Counted from the stretch's first letter, positions 1 to 11,890 are shown. The stretch: DNA of 64,000 bases from Verpa conica (GCA_033030425.1 JAUFSD010000015.1:930001-994000); one strand, 5' to 3'. Translations and numbers: made by a program. The notes: generated from the sequence alone by a model not told the origin.

Positions 1-84
1 CGACCAACCCGTGATCCCGACCACATGATTTCCTGCTGCCAAGCACAAGCCCCGCCCTCTATCCTACAGTTAGACTAACCCCTA

Positions 85-262
85 AAGCGACAAAAACACC
101 AAAACCACCACAGATATAGGCACTCTAAAGGGGAAAGCAAAAGAGAGGCGAGAGGAGAATATACAGCTAGCTATTAAGCACTATCACAAGTCTCCAGAAG
201 CTTCTATACCTGCTTCGGCAGAGAGATATGAAGTCCCCTAGAGCATCCATGAGATAGGCTTG
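85..262 (+). pseudogene. pogo/Fot1-like transposase N-terminal fragment
   Basis: Only the start of a pogo-class transposase remains. Translation from about 140 gives EENIQLAIKHYHKSPEAS followed by IPASAERYEVP, the Psq-type helix-turn-helix opening of fungal pogo/Fot1 DDE transposases, preceded by a Lys/Pro-rich leader from about 85. There are in-frame stops (TAG near 121, TAA near 131, TAG near 239). The coding sequence ends abruptly at the family A LTR that starts at 263. No downstream DDE domain is visible in the window. The family assignment rests on recognition of the N-terminal motif only. Confidence 0.55.
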
Positions 263-825
263 TGTTGTAGGCACCTGATAAGAGGAGTATTTCTGGGAAC
301 CATGAAGACCACTTGTTTGACTATCTAGGTAACTTGATCCCTTGTTCGTTTCTCAAAACGTGACGGGGGTTTGGGGGGAAGCACGTGTGGATATAGTTGC
401 TGGCGGCTATCTTCTGCAGGGCGCCCCACTGTGCCACCCACCGGGTGCTGGGGGGGCCCTTCAGAGTTGCTGTAAACGCATAGTAAAAACACAAGCTTTG
501 GACCCCAAAAATAACCCCTGGAGCGTCAGGAAAATTCGTCCGTCCAAACCAAATCCGGAGAGTATATGAAAGGGCATGATTTGGAGCTGACTGGTGAAAG
601 AATCAAGGAAATTGGATAAGAACTGATGGAATTGTGCCATCTGCCAGTCGGGGCATGTTTCTTGACAACTAATGGTATGGAGGAAGGCCCCGCTTCCCAG
701 TACTGCTTGTTGATTAGTACCAAAGGGCTTTGGTGACTCTCTGCCACGAGGGAGCATGCAAGAACGGAACAGATACGGTGGTTAGTACACTTATCGGCCC
801 GTTTGCAGAGTACAGATTGGTTCAC

Positions 826-2046
826 TGTAACACAATCACACACTAGTTAAGTGCAAGCACTGCTCGGCACCTTACTAGTGGGGTAATTGTGGTGGGGAGG
901 AGGATTCAGGCTAAGCCTAGTAGCTATCTCAAGGAGATTGACTGACTAGACTAGACTCGGTAGGCTAATATACTGATGTGAACTAAAGGTAGCCGGTCAA
1001 TTGCATATATTGATATCTAACTTAGGTAGCTCAATCCTGCCGACCCAAAACTAGCTAGACACGGCAGGTTTTATACTAAAACAAAAACATACATAAACTA
1101 GCCGGGGCAATCCATGCTCCGGTCCAAAAACAAATAAACAATAATCAAAAATAACCCGGCACAACCATTCCTCCATTCCTGTCATGTTCCTCCAATCCCG
1201 GTACCCTAATCTCTGATCCATGCCAGGATCAAAACACTAAAGAAATACTAATCATCCCGATCCGGTACCACCCTGGTACAATAATTGCTCCGCTTCCGGC
1301 GGGGTTCCCAAACATAGTAAAGTAGATCCAAAGAAACAATAAAGAAATCCCAAGGTGGTTAGTGCCATAACCGTATCCAAAACAAGTAAAACATGTGAAG
1401 AATAGCGGAGTAACAGCTTAGGACGCAAGTCCTAATGGTATAACTCTACAGGTACGATGCACAGAAAGAAGCGTAAAGCCAAAGAATTGGTAGTAGCAAC
1501 AGAGTAAACTATTACTATAAAGAATAGGCAAGCGAGGATTCTGAGCATGTGATACCAAACAAGATAGCGTAGTAGATTGTCGTCTATGTCTAGAGAATTA
1601 CTGTCCCAGAAAGAGGGAGAACGGCCCGCTATTTATACAAAAAGTCCTTTATCCTCCAACCGAGATAACTATATAAAAACCGAGGTGGGAACGCCGTTTG
1701 ACCCTGAAAACCGTAACAAAGTAAAGGTAACCAAAAGAAATGAGTAATACAATGCTTGTAAGCGAGATGGTGTGTTGAGTAAACATAAATAAGCGCAACA
1801 AAATATGACTCATAACAAATGGTGCAATACATGTGAGTAATAAGGTATGCGACCTTTTGATAAACATTAGTAGTTATGTAAAAATGTAATAAATGTAAAA
1901 ATGTATCAAAAAAAACAATCAGAACTGTCGTCGTAATAGAATGTAGCAAATGGAGATAAAATGTTATACAAACAAGGAAAGACAGACTGAGAATTCTCAA
2001 AAAATAACAAAACAAAGAACAAAGTAACAGAGCAGGGGCGGTTACA
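826..2046 (-). mobile_element. Family B LTR (solo, copy B1) with nested LTR C1
   Basis: The sequence begins TGTAACACAATC and ends GGGCGGTTACA on the plus strand, which is the reverse complement of the family B LTRs at 15143 and 23656. It is flanked by perfect TTCAC duplications (821-825 and 2047-2051), so this is an insertion into the family A LTR that has since become solo. It is interrupted by a family C LTR at 1394-2009. Family B carries a TATAAAA box in the sense strand. Confidence 0.9.
1394..2009 (-). mobile_element. Family C LTR (solo, copy C1)
   Basis: This 616-bp LTR starts TGTGAAGAATAGCGG and ends AAAAAATAACA on the plus strand. It is flanked by AAACA duplications at 1389-1393 and 2010-2014. 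A second copy in the opposite orientation lies at 25232-25839. It contains a TATAAATAG box in the sense (minus) strand. The open frames seen inside (for example 1629-2051) are not conserved as a protein and are ignored. Confidence 0.9.
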
Positions 2047-2647
2047 TTCACTAACAGCTTTACATGATTGCATTACTCTAGTACACCTTCGGGCTTGACT
2101 AGAATAGACAATAGGGCCGGGACAAAGTGCTTGGACTGGTCGGGATTTGTATAAGTATGGGGGGAATGTATTTGTATTGGCGTTGTTGCTATGTTGTAAA
2201 GATTTGTATTGTATGGCGTGATTGCTTGGCAGGTTTTCAGGGTCTTTGAGGGTTCCCAGGCGTTTGTATTAGGATTTAGAATAAATCCATGAGCCCAAAC
2301 CGCGGTATATAAAATAGTCGGCAGATTTGTCTCTTTACCAAAACATCAACGGGAAGAGCGACTCTTATCAATATATTTGAATCTATTGAACTATCTTTAC
2401 ATTATAAACTCTATTACAAACATTTTGCTTGTAACTTTCAAAGCTTCAACTGAACAACTTTCCGCCTTATCTAACTAACTCTAGTGAGTCTTGACGATAT
2501 TGTAGTTTGTAACTCTCTTGTGCGATTTAAAGAAACAACTACTACCGTTGACTGAGGAGACCTTAGTAGTTGATATCTTATACCTTCGGACTGAACTCTA
2601 AGCTTGATGGGAAGTAGCCTAGACAATTGTATAGGCCAGTTTTACAC

Positions 2648-3200
2648 TCTACTCTACGGACAGGCCAATAAGTGTACTAACCACCGTATCTGTTCCGTCC
2701 TTGCATTTTCCCTCGTGGCAGAGAGTCACCAGAGCACTTTGGTACTAATCAGCAAGCAGTACTGGGAAGCGGAGCCTTCCTCCATACCGTTAGTTTGTCA
2801 AGAAACATGCTCCGACTGGCAGAGGGCACAACTCCGTCAGTTCTTATCCGATTTCCTCGATTCTTCCACCAGTCAGCTCCAAATCATGCCCTCTCATATA
2901 CCTTTCGGATTTGGTTCGGACAGACAAATTTTCCTGACGCTCCAGAGGTTATTTTTGGGGTTCAAAGCTTGTGTTTTTACTATGCGTTTACAGCAACTCT
3001 GAGGGGCCCCCCCAGCACCCGGCGCGTGGCACAGTGGAGCGCCCTGCAGGAAATAGCCGCCAGCAATTGTATCTACATGCGCTTCTCCCCAAACCCCTGT
3101 TACGTTTGTGAAACAAACAAGGGACCAAATTACCTAGATAGTCAAACAAGTGGTCTTCATGGTTTTCCAGAAATACTCCTCTTATCAGGTGCCTACAACA
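2648..3200 (-). mobile_element. Family A LTR fragment (copy A2, truncated)
   Basis: This matches about the last 550 bp, on the plus strand, of the antisense family A LTR and ends in GGTGCCTACAACA. It starts abruptly right after the end of copy A1, in inverted orientation, so the two copies form a head-to-head junction. The LTR-internal open frame is present but diverged. Confidence 0.8.
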
Positions 3201-3290
3201 TAGCTCCACCATGTCAATGAATACATGTAATAAATATATGAATAGAAAGAGAAAGATAAGTACAATAAAAAAATAGTAAAAAAAACCCGG

Positions 3291-4324
3291 CTAGTAGTGT
3301 GTAAACCCCCCTCTATTCCTTATACATTCCTGGACCCGCTTCATCATGCTTTCTATAAGCCTATCAAAATCCTGAGGAGTGAACCTCTCCCACTCTTCCA
3401 ATAATGCCTTTTTAAGATCTTTTTTTGTACTAACTGGAGGTATTCTCTTATTGATTCGGTTTTTCATAATGCGCCAGAGATTCTCAATAGGGTTGAGGTC
3501 TGGCGACTGGGCAGGCCAAGGTAAGCATTGGATGAGTAAGCGATTTCTTGCAGCTCTAGCTACTTTAGACCGGTGAGGGGGAGCTCCATCTTCCATAACA
3601 GTAACACCGCCATTTTTTCGGTACTGCTGCTTGTAGAAAAGGTATAGTGCTGGTTCAATAACCCATTTCACATAATTAGGTCCATTTATTAACCCTGTAG
3701 GTAGTATAACCATGGGCCCTTTAGTGCCATAAGCAATCGATCCCCATATCATAATAGACGTTCTCCCACTCTTAAATTTAGGCAATAAACACGCTGGTAT
3801 ATCCTTTTCATCCACATCCCTCCATACCCAAACAACTCCTCCTACATAACCCACTTCAAACCATGATTCATCTGTCCAAATAACTTCTCTCCAATCCTCC
3901 AGAGGAGTCTTTTAAGCATTTGGAGTTTAGTAAGGTACGGTTTCCGGCGGGCTCGGTGTCTCCGGAGTCCTGCATTGTTCAATGCTTTGCATGCAGTCTT
4001 CATTGACACCTTTACAGTGATACTGCGGGTCAGAATGCCGAGAGCAGCTCGGCGCTCTCGCTTGGCAAGGTACACAAGATGGCGACGTTGTCTCCGGTTC
4101 AACTTAGGTGGACGACCGCTCCTGGGGGCACTGGCAGTATGGAGAGTAGGATACCTGGTTGCTCGGCGTTCTTTATCTCGCTTGACTATGTCATAACAGG
4201 TGGTCTTTGGAATCCCAGTTTTCTCGGCAATTTTTGCGTAACTATACTTTTCTTCAAAAAGAGTAATAAGCTGCGCCCACTGGGCCTCAGTTGTTTCCTT
4301 CCGTGAGCCTGACTTTACCGGCAT
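3291..4324 (-). pseudogene. Tc1/mariner-type transposase (DD34E), frameshifted
   Basis: Two overlapping minus-strand frames form one Tc1-like transposase. The upstream part (4324 to about 3910) holds the N-terminal helix-turn-helix region with TGIPKTTCYDIVKR and the basic linker SGRPPKLNRRQ. The downstream part (to 3291) holds the catalytic domain. The first acidic residue is in WTDESWF (about 3870), the second in VMEDGAPPHRS, and the third in SPDLNPIENLW. Counting from the second Asp to the Glu gives 34 intervening residues, hence DD34E. The N-terminal frame runs out of phase just before the first Asp, with an apparent out-of-frame deletion of about ten residues there, so this copy is inactive. 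A CAG-rich direct flank and family A LTR abut it. Terminal inverted repeats could not be located with confidence. Confidence 0.88.
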
Positions 4325-4443
4325 CTTTTAGGCTATTTGGGGATCAAATATGTTGAGGTTTGGCTGTGATACTAGGGCCAATAGCTGTCCACTTCTGTAT
4401 TGATAAGCGGCGCGCTGACTAATCGTGTGATGACTAATTGCCT

Positions 4444-4622
4444 ATGACTGTACTGGTACAAACACTCCGTGTTCGACGTTTCAACATCATCCCCAGAGCA
4501 ACAGCTGCAGCAAGACCCGCCAGGACCTCCAGCAAGGCTCTAGCAGCCTTCAGCAGTCTCCGGGCCACCAAGAGAACAACCTACCTGTCCAGGTATGCAC
4601 ACCCTTTGTCCGGCACGTCGAC
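4444..4622 (+). repeat. Element E fragment, CAG/Pro-Gln-rich (left part)
   Basis: This GC-rich stretch with CAG-rich triplets resembles the reverse complement of 23437-23655. It ends in GTCGAC immediately before a family B LTR, and the same TCGAC reappears after LTR B3 at 15742-15746, so 4444-4622 and 15742-15789 were once contiguous. The translated character is Gln/Pro/Ser-rich, as in some retrotransposon gag regions. I do not recognise the family. Confidence 0.55.
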
Positions 4623-4708
4623 TGTAACCGCTCCTGCTGTGTTACTTTGTTCTTTGTTTCACTTGTTTTGGATGCGGTTATGGCACTAACCACCTTGGGA
4701 TTTCTTTA
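4623..4708 (+). mobile_element. Family B LTR, first about 86 bp (left of Helitron)
   Basis: The sequence begins TGTAACCGCTCCTG and matches the start of the family B LTR through TTGGGATTTCTTTA. It stops where the Helitron begins and continues at 15025 with TTGTTTCTTT, exactly the next bases of the LTR in the intact copies. It is preceded by TCGAC, which is the target duplication shared with 15742-15746. Confidence 0.88.
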
Positions 4709-5521
4709 TTAAACCTAATAAAAATTGTGTGGGTGGATGAGTGAGTACTGTGAAACACAGACTATGCTCCATTTGTAGGTTATTTCCTCTTTAGGTTCAC
4801 AATCAATTTTAGTGTGTTGTGTCTATGTTACGTACTATTATTATATAGTAGGTATACCTATTGCATTGCTATATATATTGGTACGATTACTTTTATACAG
4901 TTGATTCAATATATATACTAAGAGCAAACAATACAAGTAGAATAGAAGCCTGACTTACAATCTTCTAATACTCTTTATCCACAGTAGACTTTACGTTCAT
5001 TCTAAAACTACATCTATCAGCTCTACTCCCTATTCCATACCGTCAAAATGAGACTCCCGATACAATTGCATAAGAGTTGATAATAACCCTAACCCTGTCA
5101 GAGCCTCTAACAACAATGAATGACGTATATAAAGTAATTACATGCATACATTTCAAATGAATAGTCTAAAACCTGTTTTTCATGAACGCCAGTATAACAT
5201 GGAGTTCTTTTTATAGTAGCTATGAGATCATACATTGTAATGAATTGTTGGTGGCGTTGAAACTATACCAAATACTGATTGTAATGACGTAGATACTTAC
5301 ACCTAGGGATCGTATACAGCAGACACGATTTGACACAGTTTTATCTATTTTAAGTATATGCTTTAAGGTTTTTCTCCACTATTAAACTTCCCTGATCTCC
5401 CGTCTGCTCCTGATCTCTTTACTATCTCATATCAACTTCAATTCTTCTAATCCTCTCAACGAAACCTCTATTCTCCCTTTTTTCAGTATATCTATCCAAT
5501 ATTGGTACGTATATTTCCACT
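4709..5521. other. Helitron 5' leader, no gene seen
   Basis: This is AT-rich sequence with frequent stops in all frames and no recognisable coding or RNA feature. It is presumably the 5' end and promoter of the Helitron accessory gene that starts at 5522. Confidence 0.5.
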
Positions 5522-6750
5522 ATGCCTATTTATTTCACTTTTATTGGAAGAGTTCTCTCTGTTACTGGTGTTGGTGGATTCAAAGCTGCTAAAGTATCCC
5601 ACGAGGATGGTGAGGGTATTATTCATGAGGTGGCAATCAAGTACTTTCAGAGCTCTGAGAATGCTCTGTATCCTGATCGTGTGTATTTGTTCAATGGAAC
5701 AGTCATTTTCACTGCTGGAAAGGCTCCCGTGGTAAGCACATACAAATCCAGCTTTTCATTTCTCTCTAAAATGCTTTTGAAGTTAATATCTATTTAGTAT
5801 TCACTCATCCGTAATACTGAGCTCTTTCATAATACTTCTATTGATAAATCTATTGCCAACGATGCCTACTGCATCTCCACTGTTACTATGCTTTCTGATT
5901 TGGTCAAAATGCCCGATACAAGTCTCTCCCACTTTCAAGGCCAGATGTATCAGTATAATAGTGAGGCTAGAGAGGACGTTGTTGTAAGTATAAGCCAGAA
6001 TTAAGTAAAATAAAGGAAATACTAACTAGTATAGTGTACGGTTACATTTCTTATAGATACCAAAGTTCCATTATTTGCCAAATTAGTCACCTATCTGCAG
6101 TCAGGAAAAACATTAGATATAGCTTTCAAGTATATCTATGAAACTGATATTGATCGTGGTATGTAAACCCTCTAAATTGATACCCGTCAGTACTAATACT
6201 CTATATGGTGAATACAGCTTATGCTTTTTCTTTGGCCATCAGCTTCTCACGGGATTTGGTTCCTAAGGAAGACAAAGCTTCTATATTTCAAACTCCCAAA
6301 TCAAAACGCAAAGTACTGCTGGGTCCACTTACAGCATCCACCAGCCCAATAAAAACTATCAAGCCAGATCCTGATAGTAGTATGACCTCACCCTTTTCTT
6401 CTCCGAACAGTATAAAGCCTAGCAGAAATCTGTTCAGCAGCTTCCGTATAGTTATCCAGCTCTCTGAAATATTTAAAGCAATAATTAACATATACATACA
6501 ATCTATAGAGAAGAAACAACCAGTTTCCAATTCTGACGGAGATAGTGGTGGTATAGAAACACCATCTACTCCTGCCAACAGCCTCATTATACCAGCTACA
6601 GAGGCTTCTGGTAGCAACGATCATGGATTTGAGGAGATTGATATGTTGGAGACTTCCGAGGATGATGAGGATGAGTTGGGATTAGCAGGCTCTGCTTCAA
6701 AAAAAAAGTTTCATAATACAAAGAAGGCAAAAGGAAAGGGCAAGGCTTGA
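5522..6750 (+). CDS. Helitron accessory protein, spliced, 350 aa, function unknown
   Basis: Proposed exons are 5522-5731, 5798-5983, 6035-6158 and 6218-6750. Every intron has GT...AG ends and the frame is kept through all joins (1053 nt including the stop). The N-terminal two thirds are globular, with beta-rich stretches such as FIGRVLSVTGVGGFK and VYLFNGTVIFTAGKAP. These look compatible with an OB-fold/RPA-like single-strand DNA binding protein, but this is only an impression. The C-terminal third is Ser/Pro-rich and ends in an acidic run (LETSEDDEDELG) and a basic Lys-rich tail. It lies directly upstream of the Rep/helicase gene, on the same strand and inside the Helitron, so a role in transposition is plausible. 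The spliced frame is intact. No homologous family is named because I do not recognise one. Confidence 0.6.
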
Positions 6751-6872
6751 AGATAGGGACAGACATTGTATTTAGTTTTATATTTTGGGGTTTCTTTTTA
6801 CTTTCCGGTGGAAATTATTGGTATTCGTTGATAGCTAATCAGGGGAATGTTTTGTGGTATTCAGGATTAATA

Positions 6873-9800
6873 ATGTCTTATCGATTCCGTTCCTATATTC
6901 CACAGTCAGATGCAAATCATATAAACAGAAACAGATCCAGTGCAAACGGCAACATACAAAACTATCACCTTATTCCAGTTACTTCTAATATTGAAACTGA
7001 AGACACCAGAGCTTTATTCACCACCTATTCCTTTATTCAGCATAACAATCAAAGCTCCCGAGGAATAGTTCAACCAAACCCATCACAGTTAGTTCCAGCA
7101 GAAGTATATCATCTCTCTTTACCGTCTTCGATTCCACCTCAATCAGCTCCTCAGAATGCTGTATATTCTCCTAGCCCGGCTTTTAAAAAAGTTCTTCAAC
7201 TTTTTAGATCAACATACGATAAAGCTTTTCCTAGTACACCATGCTCTTTCTGTTCAATCCTACTGCTTCCACGTCATATACACTGGATCACTAAGAACGC
7301 CAGTCAATTGTACTCATTGACTGAAGTCTTTGGTGTTCCTACTACGGAGAGGTTAAAAGGTGACAGCATTCAGATTGCTGTTTGTGTTCATTGCAAAACT
7401 AAGCCTAAAGAACCTCTATCAGCTGGTCCATGGCCTGAAGTATTATTAGTATTGGCTCAATGGTCTCGTGTCTTTCTTAGTCCAATTTCTCTACAAATGA
7501 ATTTAGGTAGAACCGTCAGTCATTTAGAGCATATAAACCCATATTCAACCTACAGAACAGTAACAGGTAATTCTTTTACTTACTATCCTTCTGTAAACCT
7601 CACTAATAGTATATTGCAGGCAAAATGAGCTTGTCTAAAAATCCTCGTGCTATTGCACTTTTTAGTGGCTGTATTGGAGCTTTTCTAGAGAGCTCTAGAA
7701 ATTTGTTTGACGGAGGACATGATACTCACCAGCTTGAGCTTTGCCGCAATTGGCTTCTCCAAAACAATCCATTGTTTCTCCGTTATGATGTCAGAACTGA
7801 ACTTCAACTCCATTCTCTCCCAACAGCATCACTCTCTTCTCTAAATAGTTAAGAAGAATCAAGACCATTGAACCGTCCAGATATTGTTCTAAATCCTTTC
7901 AACTACCCACCAAACACAGCAAATGAAGACCACCGTAACTTCCGTTTACCTGTTGGCTCTCTTCCAAATCAGTCATCTCCTAATAATCCTATTGGACTAT
8001 CCCGTTCAGATCCTGCGATAGAACCCCTGCTGTTCCCTGTATTGTATCCTTGGGGTCATGGTCAGTGGACTCTACCAGCAAAAGAAGACAGAACACCTTA
8101 CCACAACACCCGTCTTGCTGATGCAAAGCTGAAGCTTAACTCAGTCGTTTCCCACTTCCGTGATGATCACTATTGGCCAGCCTGGACATATATGGAGATT
8201 GAAGCCTCTCGTATCTTTCAGAACAATATCCGCTTGACTAAAGGTCAAGCTCAACGCTCAATTGATCAACGTTATACTGTAACCCAGCTTCTACAGCCAA
8301 GTCAGTATGGTCCATGGTCAATAGTCAACGAAGAATTGACAACAGCTGTTCCCAAGTTTATACGCACAGGTGATTCTTTCTTTATTAATGCAGAAGCCAA
8401 AGTCCGCTGCATGCTTCAGACTTTCAGGATCCCTACCCTGTTTGTTACCACAACCTTTTCAGAACGTTGGCCTCAATATCAACAGATTCTTTTCCAGTCG
8501 GGCAATCAAGATACTCTTCCCTCAAACCGCCCATGGGATGCTGTTCAGTACTATTATGAGAGATGGCACTGGATAAAGACAGCATACTTTAGAGACCATA
8601 AGGTTTCTGGTTTTGGTCAATTGCAGGAGTTGGTAGAACGCCATGAATTTCAGTTAAGAGGTGCAATCCATACTCACTCACTTTTATGGACGGAGAGGAC
8701 TCAACAGGAGCTGATTGAAATCAATTTCATCCGTGCTGATATTCCTGATGCTATACTGGAACCTGAACTCTATAAGCTGGTACTCGATCACCAGATCCAC
8801 CGTTGTGATATTAGACTTTGTGGCAGAGATGTCACAATGGCTGGTCCTTGCCGTAAAGGCTTCCCTGCAGAACTCTCTTCATTAACCTATCAAAAACATG
8901 GAGAAGTCAGATATACCTACCGCAAATTGACAGAAGCAGACCGTTATGTTGTTCTTTATTCACCCCAGCTATTGCTCCTCTGGCAAGCTCACTGCAACGT
9001 ACAATACTGCACTTCAGGTGGTTTAGCAAAGTACATTTCAAAGTACGTCACCAAAGCTGAACCTAAATCACTTGTCAATATCCAAAGCAACAATCATACT
9101 TTGTCTCATTTGCTGTCACGTAGAATGGGTTCCATGGAATGCATGGTTTTGCTTCTTAGTTTTCCTATCTTTCAAATGTCAAGCGGTTGCATCTATCTTC
9201 CAACGTCCACTCCAATTGAACGTATCTCAGTAGTCAAGCCTGCTTGGCTATTAGAACAAGAAGAAGACGGAGACTCACCTTACTACCCCGATGCTATTGA
9301 CAAGTACTTTGCAAGACCTTCTTGCTATCCTTTTGAAGTATTAACCTACTTCAAATACCATTCTTGCTACAAAATTGAACGTCATCAACGCAGAAGCAAA
9401 ACTAAATTCTGGAAGGATAATACTGGTAGCTTTGTTTATGCCCGTCAAAAGGTTACCCTTTTCCGCAACTGCTAATTTTTGGTCTAATACTAATACTTTT
9501 AAAGCCAATATTGATCAGAACTGCTTATCGAAGACTTGCAGATGGTGAACCTTTTTTCTTTTGCAAGCTGCTCGAGATTGATTCTTGGAGATCAGATGAC
9601 GGGATTGCTGGCTATGGCCAATATGATTCCTATAAAGAGCATCTATTAGCCAAGCATCCTAGACTTTATCAACAACTTCTTTCAGTATACAAGCAAGAAG
9701 TTCAACAAACACAGCTTCACCTATCAGATATCTATTTAGAGCTTATCGACACTATAACAGCAGCAACAAACCAGTCAGTTAAAACTATTATCAATAACCA

Positions 9801-11218
9801 GCTTTTAGAGTTGCAACATTTACCTCCTCCCGCTCTCAATCAAGCCATTGTTTTTGATCTCCAGCCTGAACAGTACCAAGCCTACAGCAGAATTACCCAA
9901 GCTATTGCTGGAACCCGCCCTATAAACCCAAGTGTTAAGCTTTTTATCACTGGTCCTGCTGGTACAGGGAAATCATACCTGTTGCGTGTCCTCCAACAAT
10001 GGTTTACAACTCAACACCTTCCATATCTTCTGCTTGCACCTACAGGTATTGCTGCAAACAATATCAACGGTCAAACAATCCATTCTGCACTGCATATAGG
10101 TGGGTCTGACGGTGGTGGCTTCAAGTCAAGTGCTTTCCAGTCACCCGAAAAAACTCAGTCTTTGCAGAAAGTTAGAGTTATTGTCATTGATGAGGTTTCA
10201 ATGGTAAACACAGACCTTTTTGAGTTTGTATCCTCTATATTTGCCCGTCTTCACAATAATATTAGACCTTTTGGCAATATCCATGTCATCTGTCTAGGTG
10301 ATCTCTTACAGCTTCCACCAGTCACAGGCTTAAAAGTCTTTCACTCGAGTCTCTGGAAACTCTTTAGCCCTCTGTTTCTGAAAACCTCTATACGTCAGAA
10401 TAAAGACTTGGACTTTTTTCAGCTACTAAATGACCCCCGCTTTGGTTATATTAGTCCTCATAGCCAACACCTTATCAATCAAAAAATCCAAACCTTCCAG
10501 ACACGGGATCAAACATACCTTACAACACACTTGGTATCTCTCCACAAAGCTGCTACAAGCATCAACAGTCTTTTACTTGATTCTTTACCGGGCAGTCAAA
10601 GGCACATACAATATGCAATTGACCGTGAAGAAGGAAGACAGCTGGAAGGAAGTCAAAACTCTCGTACCTTCAAAATGGGTACTAACTACCCTGCTGAAGT
10701 AGTTTGTATACCAGGAGCTAAAGTCATGTTTCTGAACAACATGATGTTAGCTTTAGGAATATCAAATGGCACTTGTAGTGTAATCGTGGAGTTGAGAGAT
10801 AATGGGTTTCCAACAGTAGCATTTCCTACTATAGAAGGCATACGTGTAAGTACTTTAAATCAGTTTTTGAAAGCCTTAGTATCTGTTAGACTGATTGATA
10901 CATACCTGGTCTTAGATGGTAGAAGTACAGCTGCACACAATATATTTCCACCACAACGGCATTGCATATTCCCGCACTCAGTTACCAATTCAGAATTCTT
11001 TTGCACTCACCATCCATAAAACCCAAGGCTTGTCATTGAATAAAATCTGCTTAACCTTAGATGCTACAGTCTTTAGCGTTGGTCAAGCCTATACAGCAAT
11101 TAGTAGAGCCAAGCGGTGGAGAGACATAGCTATTAGCTCCTTCAACCCAATAGCTATCAAAGCTGACCAAGAAGCAATTCAGGAGTATAGACGGCTGGAG
11201 GCATTAATAGCTATATAA
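6873..11218 (+). CDS. Helitron Rep/PIF1 helicase (RepHel), one in-frame stop
   Basis: Proposed exons are 6873-7566, 7620-9451, 9505-10845 and 10916-11218 (4170 nt, 1389 codons plus stop). The splice joins restore the frame everywhere, so the apparent breaks near 7.6, 9.5 and 10.9 kb are introns. The only lesion is a TAA at 7850-7852, one C-to-T step from CAA. Order of domains: an N-terminal Cys-containing region (CSFC, CVHC), the Helitron-like N domain, the HUH motif HTH in GAIHTHSLLW (8669-8677), the rolling-circle tyrosine motif YISKYVTK (about 9030-9054), then the PIF1 helicase with Walker A GPAGTGKS (about 9952-9975), Walker B VIVIDEVSM, GDLLQLPPV, and the C-terminal LTIHKTQGLSL and YTAISRAKRW motifs. 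It nicks, transfers and unwinds DNA in rolling-circle transposition. The start could also be 6747. Confidence 0.85.
7850..7852 (+). other. Premature TAA in RepHel
   Basis: The frame upstream (ending TASLSSLNS) and downstream (EESRPLNRPDIVLNP) is the same, so this TAA is a point nonsense change. CAA to TAA would be a C-to-T transition. It lies between the N-terminal region and the HUH domain. I see no splice pair that would remove it cleanly. Confidence 0.7.
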
Positions 11219-11280
11219 GTGCCAAATCTATCATATATTAGTGTAGCTGTTAGAGTCAAGATAGCAGTGTTACTAACAGT

Positions 11281-11890
11281 AGGGTAGTAGTAATAAAGGT
11301 GATAATGGTGGTGAAATAATTGTTGCTATAGTAGTTGTAGTAGCAGTGGTGGAAGCTTTGAAGCAGTGGTAGCGTAATGGGAACGGTAGAAGCTGTGGGA
11401 GCGGTAGAAGTGATAGGAGCAATAGAAGTTATGGAAGCAGTAGGAATGGTAGGAGCAGTAGGAATAGTAAGAGTGGTAGTAGTCGTAAAAGTAGTAGAAG
11501 CAATGGAACTGGTGGGAGTGGTAGGAGCGGTAGTAGCTATTGGAGCGGTGGAAGCGGTAGGGGCTGTGGTAGCTGTGGGAGCGGTGGAAGCGGTAGAGGT
11601 AGGGGCAGTGGTAGCAGTGGGAGCGGTGGGAGCGGTGGGAGCGGTGGGAGCGGTGGGAGCGGTGGGAGCGGTGGGAGCGGTGGGAGCGGTGGGAGCGGTA
11701 GTAGCTGTGGAAGCGGTAGTAGTTGTAGAAGCGGTTGTAGCTGTGGAAGCGGTGGAAGCGGTGGAAGCGGTGGAAGCGGTGGAAGCGGTGGAAGCGGTGG
11801 AAGCGGTGGAACTGATAGTTGTAGTACTGGTAGCTCTGTTAGTATTGATAGCGATAATAGTTATAAAGTAGTAGTAGTAGCAATAATAAT
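11281..11890 (+). repeat. GGAGCG/GGAAGC minisatellite, about 0.6 kb
   Basis: This purine-rich tandem array is built on 9-bp units such as GTGGGAGCG (densest at about 11618-11700) and GTGGAAGCG (about 11749-11812), with degenerate six- and nine-base variants on both sides. Long open frames on both strands (poly Ala-Val on plus, poly Thr-Ala-Ser on minus) are a by-product of the triplet periodicity and are not called as genes. It lies between the helicase gene and the dioxygenase gene inside the Helitron. Confidence 0.85.

Larger units (their letters stand above)
263..2646 (+). mobile_element. Family A LTR (copy A1), interrupted by nested LTR B1
   Basis: This is a retrotransposon LTR beginning TGTTGTAGGCACC and ending CAGTTTTACA, with the sense direction assigned from a TATATAAAAT box followed by the probable R region. 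It is split by a family B LTR at 826-2046. The A sequence runs 263-825 and resumes at 2052 after the duplicated TTCAC. It is repeated at 2648, 15790, 18829, 19853 and 22280. No matching 5-bp duplication flanks this copy (GCTTG against CTCTA), so it is probably rearranged or truncated at its outer ends. Confidence 0.85.

Noticed and set aside
7560..10920. Helitron helicase as a multiply frameshifted pseudogene
   Set aside because: Three introns with good splice sites remove all but one of the breaks.
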